DNA of 64,000 bases, from positions 1 through 64,000 of the forward strand of contig JANLTU010000004.1 of assembly GCA_031363085.1 (NCBI GenBank), in the 5' to 3' direction. A program made the position numbers and the translations under genes. This document shows positions 35,259 to 43,777 of this stretch, one piece after another. The notes under the pieces were generated by a model. The model saw only the letters and a program-made list of their open reading frames with translations, had not been told where the DNA came from and made no database searches. The stretch comes from UBA6921 sp031363085 (GTDB taxonomy: Bacteria; Pseudomonadota; Gammaproteobacteria; SG8-11). How positions within the stretch are numbered: position 1 is the first letter of the stretch; each line of letters begins with the position of its first letter.

Positions 35259-37318
35259 GGTTGGCTGCCCCTTGTGATGCCATTGTGACGCAACAAGGCG
35301 TCGACCGAAGGTGGGCGGCCGCGAAAGTCGGTAAACAATTCCATCGGTTCGCGTGAACCGCCTTGTTCCAGAATCGCACTGAGAAATTTCTTGCCGGCCG
35401 CAGTATTGAATACACCTTGCTCTTCAAACAAAGAGAAGGCGTCCGCCGACAACACCTCCGCCCATTTATAACTGTAATAACCCGCAGCATAGCCACCGGC
35501 AAAAATGTGCGTAAAGCTGTGCTGAAAACGATTGAACGCCGGCGGTACGAACACCGACACGGCGCGCCGCACGTCATCCAGAGTTGCTTGCACGCGCGCG
35601 CCCTGCGCGGGGACATAATTTAAATGCATACGAAAATCGAACAGTGAAAACTCCAGTTGGCGCAGCATTATCATCGCGGACTGAAAGTTTTTAGCCGCTA
35701 GCATTTTGTCGAACAAGTCGTCCGGGAGCGCCGCGCCGGTTTGGTAGTGCGCGGCTATCACGCTCAGCGCCTCGCGTTCCCAACACCAGTTTTCCATGAA
35801 TTGACTGGGTAACTCCACCGCGTCCCAAGCCACACCGTTGATGCCGGACACGCTAATATAGTCCACGCGGGTTAACATGTGATGAAGACCGTGGCCGAAC
35901 TCATGGAACACGGTCTCGACTTCTTGGTGGGTGAGCAACACCGGCGTGTCACCGACCGGCGGCGTGAAATTGCAGGTGAGATACGCCACTGGCGACTGCA
36001 CCCCGGCTGCATGTTTACGGCGGCCAATGCAATCGTCCATCCACGCGCCGCCGCGTTTGCCCGGGCGCGCGTATAAGTCCAGATAAAACTGTCCGCGTAA
36101 CTCACCCAGCACATCGCGAATTTCGAAAAAGCGCACGTCCGGGTGCCAGGTTTCGACCGGCCCGACTTCAGCGATGCGAATGTCGAACAGGCGGCGTACC
36201 ACGTCGAACATGCCGTGCAACACACGATTCACCGGGAAATACGGTTTTAAATCTTCCTGCGCAAACGCAAAGCGCTGCTCGCGCAACTTCTCGCCGTAAT
36301 ACGGCAGGTCCCAGGCTTCGAGTTTGGCAATGCCATGTGCGTCACGCGCGTAGCTTTGCAATTCGGCCAACTCTTGCTGCGCCATGGGTTTGGAGCGCTG
36401 CGCCAAGTCGCCCAGAAATTGCAGCACTTGCTCCGGGTCGTGCGCCATCTTGGTGGCCAGCGAATACACCGCGTAATTGTCAAAACCCAGGAGCTGCGCC
36501 TGCTCGTGGCGCAAAGCAAGAATACGCTCCATCAGCGGGCTGTTGTCCCAGGTGCCGGCGTTCGGCCCCTGCTCGGACGCGCGCGTCACATACGCCTGAT
36601 AAATTTCCGCGCGCAGCGCGCGGTTATCAGCATGCGTGATCACCGCGTAATAGGACGGGAAGTCCAACGTAAATACCCAGCCGTCCTTGCTTTGTTGCTG
36701 TGCGGTTTGTTGCGCCAGCGCGCGCGCCGACGCGGGCAGACCGCTTAATAACGCCGCGTCAGTGACGTGCTTGTGCCACGCATGGGTAGCGTCGAGCACA
36801 TTTTCTTCAAACTTGGTGGTGATCTGCGACAGCTCTTGCTTGATGTCTTTGTAGCGCGCCTTTTTCTCCGGCGGCAGATCCACCCCCACCAAGCGAAAGT
36901 CGCGCAACGCGTTGTCGATGACTTTTTTCTGCGCGCGATCCAGGCGCGCGTACTCGGGGCCGTTGGCAATGTGCTGGAAGGCGCGGAATAAAGTTTCATC
37001 CTGACCCAGCTCGGTGTAATACGCCGTAAGCTTGGGCAGGCCGGCGTTATACGCGGCACGCAATTCCTCCGAGTTCACCACCGAATTCATGTGACCGACC
37101 GGCGACCAGAGTCGCCCGAGCTTGTCATTTAACGCTTCGAGCGGTTCGACAAAATTGTCCCACGTGTAGTCGTGCGTGCTTGCGACCAGCGCACGTAGCG
37201 CCGCGCGGTTGTGCGCAAGGCGTTGATCCAGCGCCGGCTCCACGTGCTCGGCGCGGATGTGTGCAAACGGCGGCAGGCCGTCGAAGTTGATTAATGGGTT
37301 GGTCTGAGTTGAATCCAT
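35240..37318 (-). CDS. prlC: Oligopeptidase A (M3 family)
   Basis: PrlC is a cytosolic zinc metallopeptidase that degrades oligopeptides, including cleaved signal peptides. The 692-residue length is normal. The zinc site is 'VFHEFGHGLHHMLTRVD' with HExxH-type ligands, followed by the downstream Glu in the substrate domain ('DAVELPSQFMENW'). The N-terminus 'NPLINFDGLPPFAHIRAEHVEPAL' is characteristic (first part as landmark). It is divergent from srkA, with only 8 nt between the two starts. Confidence 0.97.
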   Translation of the reverse strand: MDSTQTNPLINFDGLPPFAHIRAEHVEPALDQRLAHNRAALRALVASTHDYTWDNFVEPLEALNDKLGRLWSPVGHMNSVVNSEELRAAYNAGLPKLTAYYTELGQDETLFRAFQHIANGPEYARLDRAQKKVIDNALRDFRLVGVDLPPEKKARYKDIKQELSQITTKFEENVLDATHAWHKHVTDAALLSGLPASARALAQQTAQQQSKDGWVFTLDFPSYYAVITHADNRALRAEIYQAYVTRASEQGPNAGTWDNSPLMERILALRHEQAQLLGFDNYAVYSLATKMAHDPEQVLQFLGDLAQRSKPMAQQELAELQSYARDAHGIAKLEAWDLPYYGEKLREQRFAFAQEDLKPYFPVNRVLHGMFDVVRRLFDIRIAEVGPVETWHPDVRFFEIRDVLGELRGQFYLDLYARPGKRGGAWMDDCIGRRKHAAGVQSPVAYLTCNFTPPVGDTPVLLTHQEVETVFHEFGHGLHHMLTRVDYISVSGINGVAWDAVELPSQFMENWCWEREALSVIAAHYQTGAALPDDLFDKMLAAKNFQSAMIMLRQLEFSLFDFRMHLNYVPAQGARVQATLDDVRRAVSVFVPPAFNRFQHSFTHIFAGGYAAGYYSYKWAEVLSADAFSLFEEQGVFNTAAGKKFLSAILEQGGSREPMELFTDFRGRPPSVDALLRHNGITRGSQPCTTHG

Positions 37319-37326
37319 AGGCAGTA

Positions 37327-38388
37327 GTGAACGATGTTATGATGCAAGCCGGGCCACAGTTTAATGTAATGGGCGGTGCACACCAAATGTTAACGGACCC
37401 GCTGGAATCAGAAACCCCCTACGCCGATCTGTCGCCGGATCTCGTGCTCAACGCCATCGAAGCGCAGGGCCATACGTGCAGCGGCCACTTGCTCGCGCTC
37501 AACAGCTACGAAAACCGCGTGTATCAAGTCGGCATCGAAGCGCACCGACCGCTGGTCGCCAAATTTTACCGGCCGGCGCGCTGGAGCGACGCGGCGATTC
37601 TGGAAGAGCACGCCTTCACCGCCGAATTGGTCGAACAGGAAATCCCGGTGGTGCCGCCGTTGGCGGATGCCAACGGCGGCACTTTGCACGAATTCGGTGG
37701 CTATCGTTTTGCGCTGTTTCCAAGCCAAGGCGGGCGCTGGCCTGATCTCGACAGCGGCGCCAATCTCACTTGGCTGGGCCGCTTCATCGGACGCATTCAC
37801 GCCGTGGGCGCGACCAAACCGTTCGCACAGCGCCCGAGCTTGACACCAAAAACGTTCGGCGTGGATTCGTTCGAATATCTGCTCGAACACGAGTTTGTGC
37901 CCGCGCATCTGGTCAGCGAATATCGCGAAGTGGTCGGCGACTTGCTGCGCGAAATCGATGCCGCTTATGCGCGCGCCGCACCGCTGCAACTGATCCGCGT
38001 GCATGGCGATTGCCATCCCGGCAATATTTTATGGACCGACGACGGCCCGCACTTCGTCGACATGGACGACTGCCGCATGGCGCCGGCCGTGCAGGATATC
38101 TGGATGCTGCTGTCCGGCTCGCGCGAAGAAATGAGCCGCATGCTGTCGGCGTTTCTCGACGGCTACTACGACTTCCACGAATTCGATCCGCGCGAACTGC
38201 ACTTGGTCGAAGCACTGCGCACGCTGCGCATCATCCACTACGCCGCTTGGCTCGCCCGCCGCTGGAAAGACCCGGCCTTCCCGCGCAACTTCCCCTGGTT
38301 CGGCGCACCCAGCTATTGGGACGAACACCTCAACACGCTGCGCCAGCAACGCTTGGTGATCAGCGATGCGCCGTTGGAGTCGCGCTGA
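37327..38388 (+). CDS. srkA: Stress response kinase A (YihE/SrkA family)
   Basis: This is a cytosolic Ser/Thr protein kinase of the aminoglycoside phosphotransferase fold, which in E. coli protects against envelope and redox stress. The conserved segments are 'YENRVYQVGIEAHRPLVAKF', the catalytic 'IRVHGDCHPGNILW' (HGDxHxxN) and the metal-binding 'FVDMDDCRMAPAVQD'. The GTG at 37327 gives 353 residues; starts at ATG 37342 or 37387 are possible and would be closer to the usual length. It is divergent from prlC. Confidence 0.92.
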   Translation: MNDVMMQAGPQFNVMGGAHQMLTDPLESETPYADLSPDLVLNAIEAQGHTCSGHLLALNSYENRVYQVGIEAHRPLVAKFYRPARWSDAAILEEHAFTAELVEQEIPVVPPLADANGGTLHEFGGYRFALFPSQGGRWPDLDSGANLTWLGRFIGRIHAVGATKPFAQRPSLTPKTFGVDSFEYLLEHEFVPAHLVSEYREVVGDLLREIDAAYARAAPLQLIRVHGDCHPGNILWTDDGPHFVDMDDCRMAPAVQDIWMLLSGSREEMSRMLSAFLDGYYDFHEFDPRELHLVEALRTLRIIHYAAWLARRWKDPAFPRNFPWFGAPSYWDEHLNTLRQQRLVISDAPLESR

Positions 38389-38439
38389 TACCGATATTCA
38401 ACGTGCGATCATTCCGAAATCTCGTCCGGCGTGATGTGG

Positions 38440-39150
38440 TTACCCGCACTTCGAATCCCCGCAGTTCAGGCAGGTCATGCAGCCGTCCATCTTGATGACC
38501 GCCTTGGTGCTGCACTTGGCGCACAGTTGCGCACTTTCCGGAAAGTCGCCGGGCGCGACTTTTTCGGCGGTTTTGACGTAGGCGTTGTATTGGCTGCGTT
38601 TGTCGTCGATGAGTTTTTTCTGGTGCTCGTCGAGCTCGCCGCCCTTGAGCAAGCCGATCAGGCGCAAGTGGCTTTCGATGGCGTCGCCGATTTCCGCGAC
38701 CAGCGACGGCATGTATTTACCACCCTTCTTGAAGTAGCCGCCACGCGGGTCGAACACCGAACGCAGCTCGTCCACCAAAAATGTCACGTCGCCGCCCTTG
38801 CGGAACACGGCCGAGATAATGCGCGTGAGGGCGACGATCCACTGGAAGTGGTCCATGTTTTTCGAGTTGATGAAAATCTCGAACGGGCGGCGCAGCTCGT
38901 ATTCGGTGCCCGGATTCAAAATGATGTCGTTGATGGTCAGGTACAGCGAGTGCTCGGTGAGCGGGGTCTTGACTTTATAGGTGGTGCCCAACAACATGTC
39001 GGGGCGTTCCAGTTTTTCGTGCATCTGCACGACATTGTTGCCGGGTTCTTTGGTTGCTTCGACGGGCGCGGCGGCCTTGATTTTTTCCGCTTCGGTCTTG
39101 GGTTGCGCCACGTCGTAGCTGACGATTTTCTTGTCGATCTTGATGGTCAT
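38440..39150 (-). CDS. nrdJb: Class II ribonucleotide reductase, small C-terminal subunit
   Basis: This 236-residue protein corresponds to the separated C-terminal part of B12-dependent ribonucleotide reductase (NrdJb, as in Pseudomonas). The central TSCPD-type domain is at about residues 95-185 ('FEIFINSKNMDHFQWIVALT' region). It ends in a cysteine-rich tail, 'CAKCSTKAVIKMDGCMTCLN' plus 'CGDSKCG', with six cysteines suited to zinc binding and to re-reducing the active site of the large subunit. It lies 25 nt downstream of nrdJa and both should be expressed together. Confidence 0.92.
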   Translation of the reverse strand: MTIKIDKKIVSYDVAQPKTEAEKIKAAAPVEATKEPGNNVVQMHEKLERPDMLLGTTYKVKTPLTEHSLYLTINDIILNPGTEYELRRPFEIFINSKNMDHFQWIVALTRIISAVFRKGGDVTFLVDELRSVFDPRGGYFKKGGKYMPSLVAEIGDAIESHLRLIGLLKGGELDEHQKKLIDDKRSQYNAYVKTAEKVAPGDFPESAQLCAKCSTKAVIKMDGCMTCLNCGDSKCG

Positions 39151-39175
39151 GAGGTTGCTCCTGATAGCTGCGCGG

Positions 39176-41329
39176 TTAAAACTTGCCGTAATAGCCTTCT
39201 TTCAAAGCGTCGTAGAGGTTCGCAGCGCTGTGTTTTTCGCCGTCATATTCGATCTCCTCGTTGCCTTTGACCTCGACCGTTGAGCCGTCTTCCAGCGTGA
39301 AGCGGTAGGTGGTATTGGCCAAGTCCTGCTCTTTAACCAGCACGCCCTGGAAGGCTTCCGGGTTGAAGCGAAAGGTGGTGCAACCTTTCAGGCCCTGCTC
39401 GTAGGCATACAGGTAAATGCTTTTGAAGTCGTCGTAGGGATATTGCGTCGGCACATTCGCGGTTTTGGAAATCGACGAGTCGATCCATTTCTGCGCGGCG
39501 GCTTGCACGTCCACGTGTTCCTTGGGATGGATGTCGTCGGCCGCGATGAAATAACCCGGCAAAGTTTCGCCATCTTTGGCAGAGCCGGGGATCGCGTCGG
39601 GGTTGATCAGTGTGCGGTAAGCCAGCAACTCGAACGAAAACACGTCGATTTTTTCTTTGCTCTTTTTGCCTTCACGGATCACGTTGCGGTAGTAATGGTG
39701 CGCGAAGCTGGGCTCAATGCCGTTGCTGGCGTTGTTGGCCAGCGACAGCGAGATGGTGCCGGTGGGTGCAATCGAGGTGTGGTGCGTGAAGCGCGCACCG
39801 ACCTTGGCGAGCTCCGCCACCAACTCGGGCTCGACTTGCGCGATGCGCTGCATGTAGCGGCTGTATTTGGCGTGCAGCACCTTGCCCTTGACGGTGTCGC
39901 CTTCGTGGTAACCGTCGTCGATCATCTCGGGGCGCTTGGCCAGCATCTCGGCGGTGACGCTGAAATCCTGCTCCAGCGTCGGCGCCGGACCTTTTTCCAG
40001 CGCCAGATCCAGCGCGATTTTCCAGCCTTCCACCGCCATTTCACGCGTTACGCGCTCGGTGAAATCCAGCGAATCTTTTGCGCCATATTTCATGCGCAAC
40101 ATGGTTAATGTCGAGCCCAGACCCAAGTAGCCCATGCCATGGCGGCGCTTGCCGGTGATTTCGTCGCGCTGCGGTTGCAGCGGCAGGCCGTTGATCTCCA
40201 CCACGTTGTCCAGCATGCGGGTGAAAATCGCCACGGTTTTGCGGTATTCATCCCAATCGAAGCGCGCGCGCTCGGTGAACGGATGGTGCACGAACTTGGT
40301 GAGATTGACCGAGCCCAGCAGGCAGGAGCCATATTCCGGTAATGGCTGCTCACCGCACGGATTGGTCGCGCGAATGTTTTCGCAAAACCAGTTGTTGTTC
40401 ATCTCGTTGACTTTGTCGATCAGGATGAAGCCCGGCTCGGCGTAGTCATAAGTGGACGACATGATCACGTCCCACACCCGGCGCGCCTTGATGATGCGGT
40501 AGACGCGGCAGGCAACCAAACCTTGCTTGTTGACAATGTAGCCTTTTTTACTGGCCCATTCGCGCCAGATCACTTTGTCCGGGTTGTGCAGGTCGAGCTG
40601 GTCGGCCTCGGCTTCTTTCTGTGAAATCGGGAACGCGAGTTGCCAGGGCTGGTCGTTTTTTACCGCTTCCATAAAGTCGTGGGTGATCAACAACGACAAG
40701 TTGAACTGGCGCAGCCGCCCCGATTCGCGTTTGGCGCGCACGAAATCCAGCACGTCGGGATGGCCGACGTCGAAGGTGGCCATTTGCGCACCACGCCGGC
40801 CACCGGCCGACGACACGGTAAAGCACATCTTGTCGTAGATATCCATGAACGACAGCGGCCCGGAGGTGTGTGCCCCGGCGCCTGCGACAAACGCGCCGCG
40901 CGGCCGCAGCGTGGAAAATTCGTAGCCGATGCCGCAACCGGCTTTCAAGGTCAGCCCGGCTTCGTGCACTTTTTGCAGAATGTCATCCATCGAATCGCGC
41001 ACCGTGCCCGACACCGTGCAATTGATGGTTGAAGTCGCCGGCTTGTATTCCAGAGCACCGGCGTTGCTGGTAATGCGCCCGGCAGGAATCGCGCCGCGCC
41101 GCAGCGCCCACAGAAAATTTTCGTACCATTCAGCGCGCTTGGCCGGCGTGGTTTCCACGTCGGCCAAGGCGCGCGCCACACGCTGGTAGGTCTCGTCCAT
41201 GGTCTGGTCGACGGCACGGCCATCCTTGGTTTTTAAGCGATATTTTTTGTCCCAGATGTCCAGCGAAGCGGACTGATACGGAATCTCGGTGGTGCTGACC
41301 GGGCCGGTTTTTAAATGTGCAATTTTCAT
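39176..41329 (-). CDS. nrdJa: Class II (B12-dependent) ribonucleotide reductase, large subunit
   Basis: NrdJa makes deoxyribonucleotides using adenosylcobalamin as the radical source and needs no oxygen. The protein is 717 residues from ATG 41329, which has a GGGGAAG ribosome site; the ATG at 41359 lacks one. Landmarks are 'TINCTVSGTVRDSMDDILQK', the active-site segment 'NIRATNPCGEQPLPEYGSCL' with the thiyl cysteine, the 'NEMNNNW' loop and 'SIAPTGTISLSLANNASNGI' near the C-terminus. The cysteine tail is in a separate gene, nrdJb. Paired NrdR boxes lie about 240 nt upstream. No other ribonucleotide reductase is in this window. Confidence 0.95.
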   Translation of the reverse strand: MKIAHLKTGPVSTTEIPYQSASLDIWDKKYRLKTKDGRAVDQTMDETYQRVARALADVETTPAKRAEWYENFLWALRRGAIPAGRITSNAGALEYKPATSTINCTVSGTVRDSMDDILQKVHEAGLTLKAGCGIGYEFSTLRPRGAFVAGAGAHTSGPLSFMDIYDKMCFTVSSAGGRRGAQMATFDVGHPDVLDFVRAKRESGRLRQFNLSLLITHDFMEAVKNDQPWQLAFPISQKEAEADQLDLHNPDKVIWREWASKKGYIVNKQGLVACRVYRIIKARRVWDVIMSSTYDYAEPGFILIDKVNEMNNNWFCENIRATNPCGEQPLPEYGSCLLGSVNLTKFVHHPFTERARFDWDEYRKTVAIFTRMLDNVVEINGLPLQPQRDEITGKRRHGMGYLGLGSTLTMLRMKYGAKDSLDFTERVTREMAVEGWKIALDLALEKGPAPTLEQDFSVTAEMLAKRPEMIDDGYHEGDTVKGKVLHAKYSRYMQRIAQVEPELVAELAKVGARFTHHTSIAPTGTISLSLANNASNGIEPSFAHHYYRNVIREGKKSKEKIDVFSFELLAYRTLINPDAIPGSAKDGETLPGYFIAADDIHPKEHVDVQAAAQKWIDSSISKTANVPTQYPYDDFKSIYLYAYEQGLKGCTTFRFNPEAFQGVLVKEQDLANTTYRFTLEDGSTVEVKGNEEIEYDGEKHSAANLYDALKEGYYGKF

Positions 41330-41565
41330 CGTGTGGCTTCCCCAGTTGTTCATGTTCATATGGTTTGGAGTAACAAATTACATACTCCGCCGACTTCGAA
41401 AACGAGCCCGTGCAGCGATGCGTCTATGCGCGCCGTTGAGGGTAAATTTTTTAATTACGTAAATGTAATAGGGCCGGTCTCGTGGTGGGTTGCGGCGAGT
41501 GCGCGACCACCGCCGAAATCCCTGGCGAAACTCAGTTTGTTGGATGCTAGTAATTACAGGGATCA

Positions 41566-41612
41566 ACACAACATATTGTGTTGGGGCAGGAGATTATTAC
41601 TACATATAGTGG
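41566..41612. promoter_or_regulatory. Paired NrdR boxes upstream of nrdJa
   Basis: ACACAACATATTGTGT (41566-41581) and TTACTACATATAGTGG (41597-41612) match the NrdR consensus acaCwAtATaTwGtgt at 15 and 12 of 16 positions. Their centres are 31 bp apart, about three helical turns, the spacing known for NrdR box pairs. NrdR represses ribonucleotide reductase genes when dATP is abundant. They lie in the 443-nt gap between nrdJa and hsp20. A candidate nrdJa promoter on the minus strand (TTGTGT, 16 nt, TAGCAT) overlaps the first box. The rest of this gap, apart from the heat-shock promoter, holds nothing I recognise. Confidence 0.8.
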
Positions 41613-41697
41613 CTGTCAACCGATAACTGGACAGGCAAATAAATGCCCATGGCATTCTGTATTCCGCCGTAAAACGTCAAGCGTTTTTAATCCGGCG

Positions 41698-41726
41698 CTT
41701 GAAAAATGCAACGACTCACCAAATAT
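41698..41726 (+). promoter_or_regulatory. Sigma-32 (heat-shock) promoter of hsp20
   Basis: CTTGAAA (41698-41704) and CCAAATAT (41719-41726) are separated by 14 nt. They match the RpoH consensus CTTGAAA-N11-16-CCCCATnT except for two bases in the -10 element. Transcription would start near 41733, about 40 nt before the hsp20 ATG, which fits a heat-shock gene. Confidence 0.65.
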
Positions 41727-41772
41727 AACCGGACAGAGTCAAACAACGTTCAACCTACAACCCGGAGCCACT

Positions 41773-42216
41773 ATGAACATGATGCGTTATTACCCCTGGA
41801 ATGTATTTAACCCTTTAAATTACGAAGTCGCACGCGTGCTCGATACGCACCCACGGAAAGTCGTCAAGGATGGCAACGCTGCCGACGGCGACTGGGCTCC
41901 GGCGGTGGATATTCGCGAAGAGACCGACCGCTATGTCATCCTGGCCGACGTGCCAGGTATTGATTCAAAAGACATCGAGATTCTCACCGAGCAGGGCGTG
42001 CTTAGCATCAAAGGCGGGCGCGCGCTGCTGACGGCGGAGGAACGCAATCTCTATCAGCGTGTCGAACGTTTGCGCGGACCGTTCGTGCGGCGTTTCACCT
42101 TGCCCGACGCCGCCGACACGGAGCACATTACCGCGCGCAGTCACAACGGTGTGCTGGAAGTAGTCATTCCTAAAGCGCAAGTGGTCGCACCGCGCAAAAT
42201 TGTTGTCACAGGGTGA
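41773..42216 (+). CDS. Small heat-shock protein (Hsp20/alpha-crystallin)
   Basis: This 147-residue cytosolic holdase binds unfolding proteins. The alpha-crystallin domain spans about residues 45-140 ('WAPAVDIREETDRYVILADV', 'LRGPFVRRFTLPDAADTEHI', 'NGVLEVVIPKAQ'), and the short N-terminal arm (MNMMRYYPWNVFNPLN) is typical of the IbpA-like/Hsp20 class. ATG 41773 has GGAG 8-11 nt upstream; the frame is open to 41578 but that part overlaps the promoter region. It is followed after a strong hairpin by a DegP/DegQ protease gene, so the pair forms a protein-damage unit. Confidence 0.93.
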   Translation: MNMMRYYPWNVFNPLNYEVARVLDTHPRKVVKDGNAADGDWAPAVDIREETDRYVILADVPGIDSKDIEILTEQGVLSIKGGRALLTAEERNLYQRVERLRGPFVRRFTLPDAADTEHITARSHNGVLEVVIPKAQVVAPRKIVVTG

Positions 42217-42222
42217 GTAACC

Positions 42223-42247
42223 CGGGGCGCGCGTTCGGCGCGCCCCG
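42223..42247 (+). terminator. Strong intercistronic hairpin
   Basis: CGGGGCGCGC (42223-42232) and GCGCGCCCCG (42238-42247) form a perfect 10-bp GC stem with a GTTCG loop between hsp20 and the protease gene. Only TATTT follows, so it is probably a partial terminator or an mRNA-stabilising structure that lets some transcription pass on. Confidence 0.6.
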
Positions 42248-42268
42248 TATTTAACCGAAGGAGCCGCA

Positions 42269-43645
42269 ATGAATTTCAAACAGGTGGTGCGTGTGTTGGG
42301 CGTACTGGGTGTTGCTGTGCTATCCAACCCGGTGAACGCGGTCTTGCCGGTAACCGACAGCGACGGACAGCAGCTTCCAAGCTTGGCGCCGATGCTTGAA
42401 AAGGTCACGCCTGCGGTCGTCAATATCTCCACGCGCGGCAGTATGCGTGCGCAGGAAAACCCGTTGATGCGCGATCCGTTTTTCCGTTATTTCTTCGATG
42501 TGCCCAATCAGCCGCAGCGGCGCGAAACGCAAAGCCTGGGCTCGGGCGTGGTGGTGGACGCACAGCAGGGCTACATCATCACCAACAATCACGTCATCGA
42601 ACACGCCGAGGAAATTACCGTCACCTTGCGCGACGGCCGCAGCTTGAGCGCCAAGTTAGTGGGCACCGACCCCGACGCCGACATCGCCGTGATCAAAGTG
42701 CCGAGCGAAAAATTGCTCGCGCTGCCGCTGGCTGACTCCGAGCAACTGCGCGTCGGTGATTTTGTCGTCGCCATCGGCAATCCGTTTGGTCTGGGACAAA
42801 CCGTGACCTCGGGCATCGTCAGCGCACTGGGGCGCTCTGGCCTGGGCATTGAAGGCTACGAAGATTTCATTCAAACCGATGCGTCGATCAACCCCGGCAA
42901 CTCCGGCGGCGCGCTGGTGAACTTGCGCGGCCAGCTCATCGGCATCAACACCGCCATCATCGCGCCGGGCGGCGGCAACGTCGGCATCGGCTTCGCTATT
43001 CCGATCAACATGGTGCGCGACATCATGGACCAGTTGGTGAAGCACGGTGAAGTGCGGCGCGGTCGCCTGGGCGTGTTAATTCAAGACATGACGCCTGATC
43101 TGGCCAGCGCCTTCGGCATCGACAACAACGCCGGTGCGGTGATCGCACAGGTCGTCGCAGGCTCGACCGCCGACAAGGCCGGCGTCAAAGTCGGCGATGT
43201 AGTGCTGGCCGTGAACGGCCGGGAAGTGCGCGGCTCGGGTGATCTGCGCAACCGCATCGGCATGTTGCGCATCGGCGAAAAAGTCACGCTCAAGCTGCTG
43301 CGTGACGGCAAGCCAAAAGAAATCATCGCCACCGTCGCCGAAGCCCCGCAAACCAAGCTGGCCGGCAAGCATATTTTTTCCAAGCTGGACGGCGCGTTGC
43401 TGGGTAACGTTGACGAATTGCCCGCCAATTCGCGCGCGCATCAGGCCGGTGTGGTGGTGCTGGAGGTGGAGCGTAACAGTGCTGCCGCGCGCGCCGGCCT
43501 AAAAAAAGGCGACATCATCTCCAACGCCAACCGCGTGCCGGTGAACGACCTGGAAGATTTAAAACGCGCCGCCAAGCGTTCGGACCAGGGCATTTTGCTG
43601 AACTTAGTTCGCGGCGACAATGCGTTGTTTTTGCTGGTGCGCTAA
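42269..43645 (+). CDS. degQ: Periplasmic serine protease DegP/DegQ family (Do)
   Basis: This 458-residue protein is an S1C protease/chaperone. A signal peptide (residues 1-24) precedes the trypsin-like domain with His108 (ITNNHVIE), Asp138 (DADIAVIKV) and Ser212 (INPGNSGGALVN). Two PDZ domains follow (about 255-345 and 365-455). The loop before the catalytic domain is short, more like DegQ/MucD than DegP. It degrades or refolds misfolded envelope proteins. It lies downstream of hsp20 and may share its heat-shock promoter through the hairpin. GGAG lies 7 nt before the start. Confidence 0.95.
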   Translation: MNFKQVVRVLGVLGVAVLSNPVNAVLPVTDSDGQQLPSLAPMLEKVTPAVVNISTRGSMRAQENPLMRDPFFRYFFDVPNQPQRRETQSLGSGVVVDAQQGYIITNNHVIEHAEEITVTLRDGRSLSAKLVGTDPDADIAVIKVPSEKLLALPLADSEQLRVGDFVVAIGNPFGLGQTVTSGIVSALGRSGLGIEGYEDFIQTDASINPGNSGGALVNLRGQLIGINTAIIAPGGGNVGIGFAIPINMVRDIMDQLVKHGEVRRGRLGVLIQDMTPDLASAFGIDNNAGAVIAQVVAGSTADKAGVKVGDVVLAVNGREVRGSGDLRNRIGMLRIGEKVTLKLLRDGKPKEIIATVAEAPQTKLAGKHIFSKLDGALLGNVDELPANSRAHQAGVVVLEVERNSAAARAGLKKGDIISNANRVPVNDLEDLKRAAKRSDQGILLNLVRGDNALFLLVR

Positions 43646-43692
43646 GGCCCGCGTCGTGGCATTAAATATCGGGCGCTTGCTTCATCGGTAGC

Positions 43693-43752
43693 AGCGGCGC
43701 CTCGGCGCGATGCGGTGCGGGTGTGCACCGAACATCGCGGCGGGGCGCCGCT
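43693..43752. terminator. Long compound hairpin between convergent genes
   Basis: Three stacked stems lie on one axis: AGCGGCGCC/GGCGCCGCT (43693-43701 with 43744-43752), CGCGATG/CATCGCG (43706-43712 with 43733-43739) and CGGTGC/GCACCG (43713-43718 with 43725-43730). Together they form a 60-nt near-complete hairpin. It lies between the convergent ends of the protease and dihaem cytochrome genes. On the plus strand TTT follows directly. It is most simply a bidirectional terminator, though unusually long. Confidence 0.6.
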
Positions 43753-43777
43753 TTGCCTATGGGCAAATAAGGCATTT

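Noticed and set aside
41378..41569. 63-codon minus-strand frame upstream of nrdJa
   Set aside because: Arg-rich, low-complexity product with no ribosome site; it overlaps the nrdJa leader next to the NrdR boxes.
41330..41772. Possible cobalamin riboswitch before nrdJa (a GCCACTA string is present on the minus strand)
   Set aside because: No B12 box or paired stems around it; the string is part of the second NrdR box.
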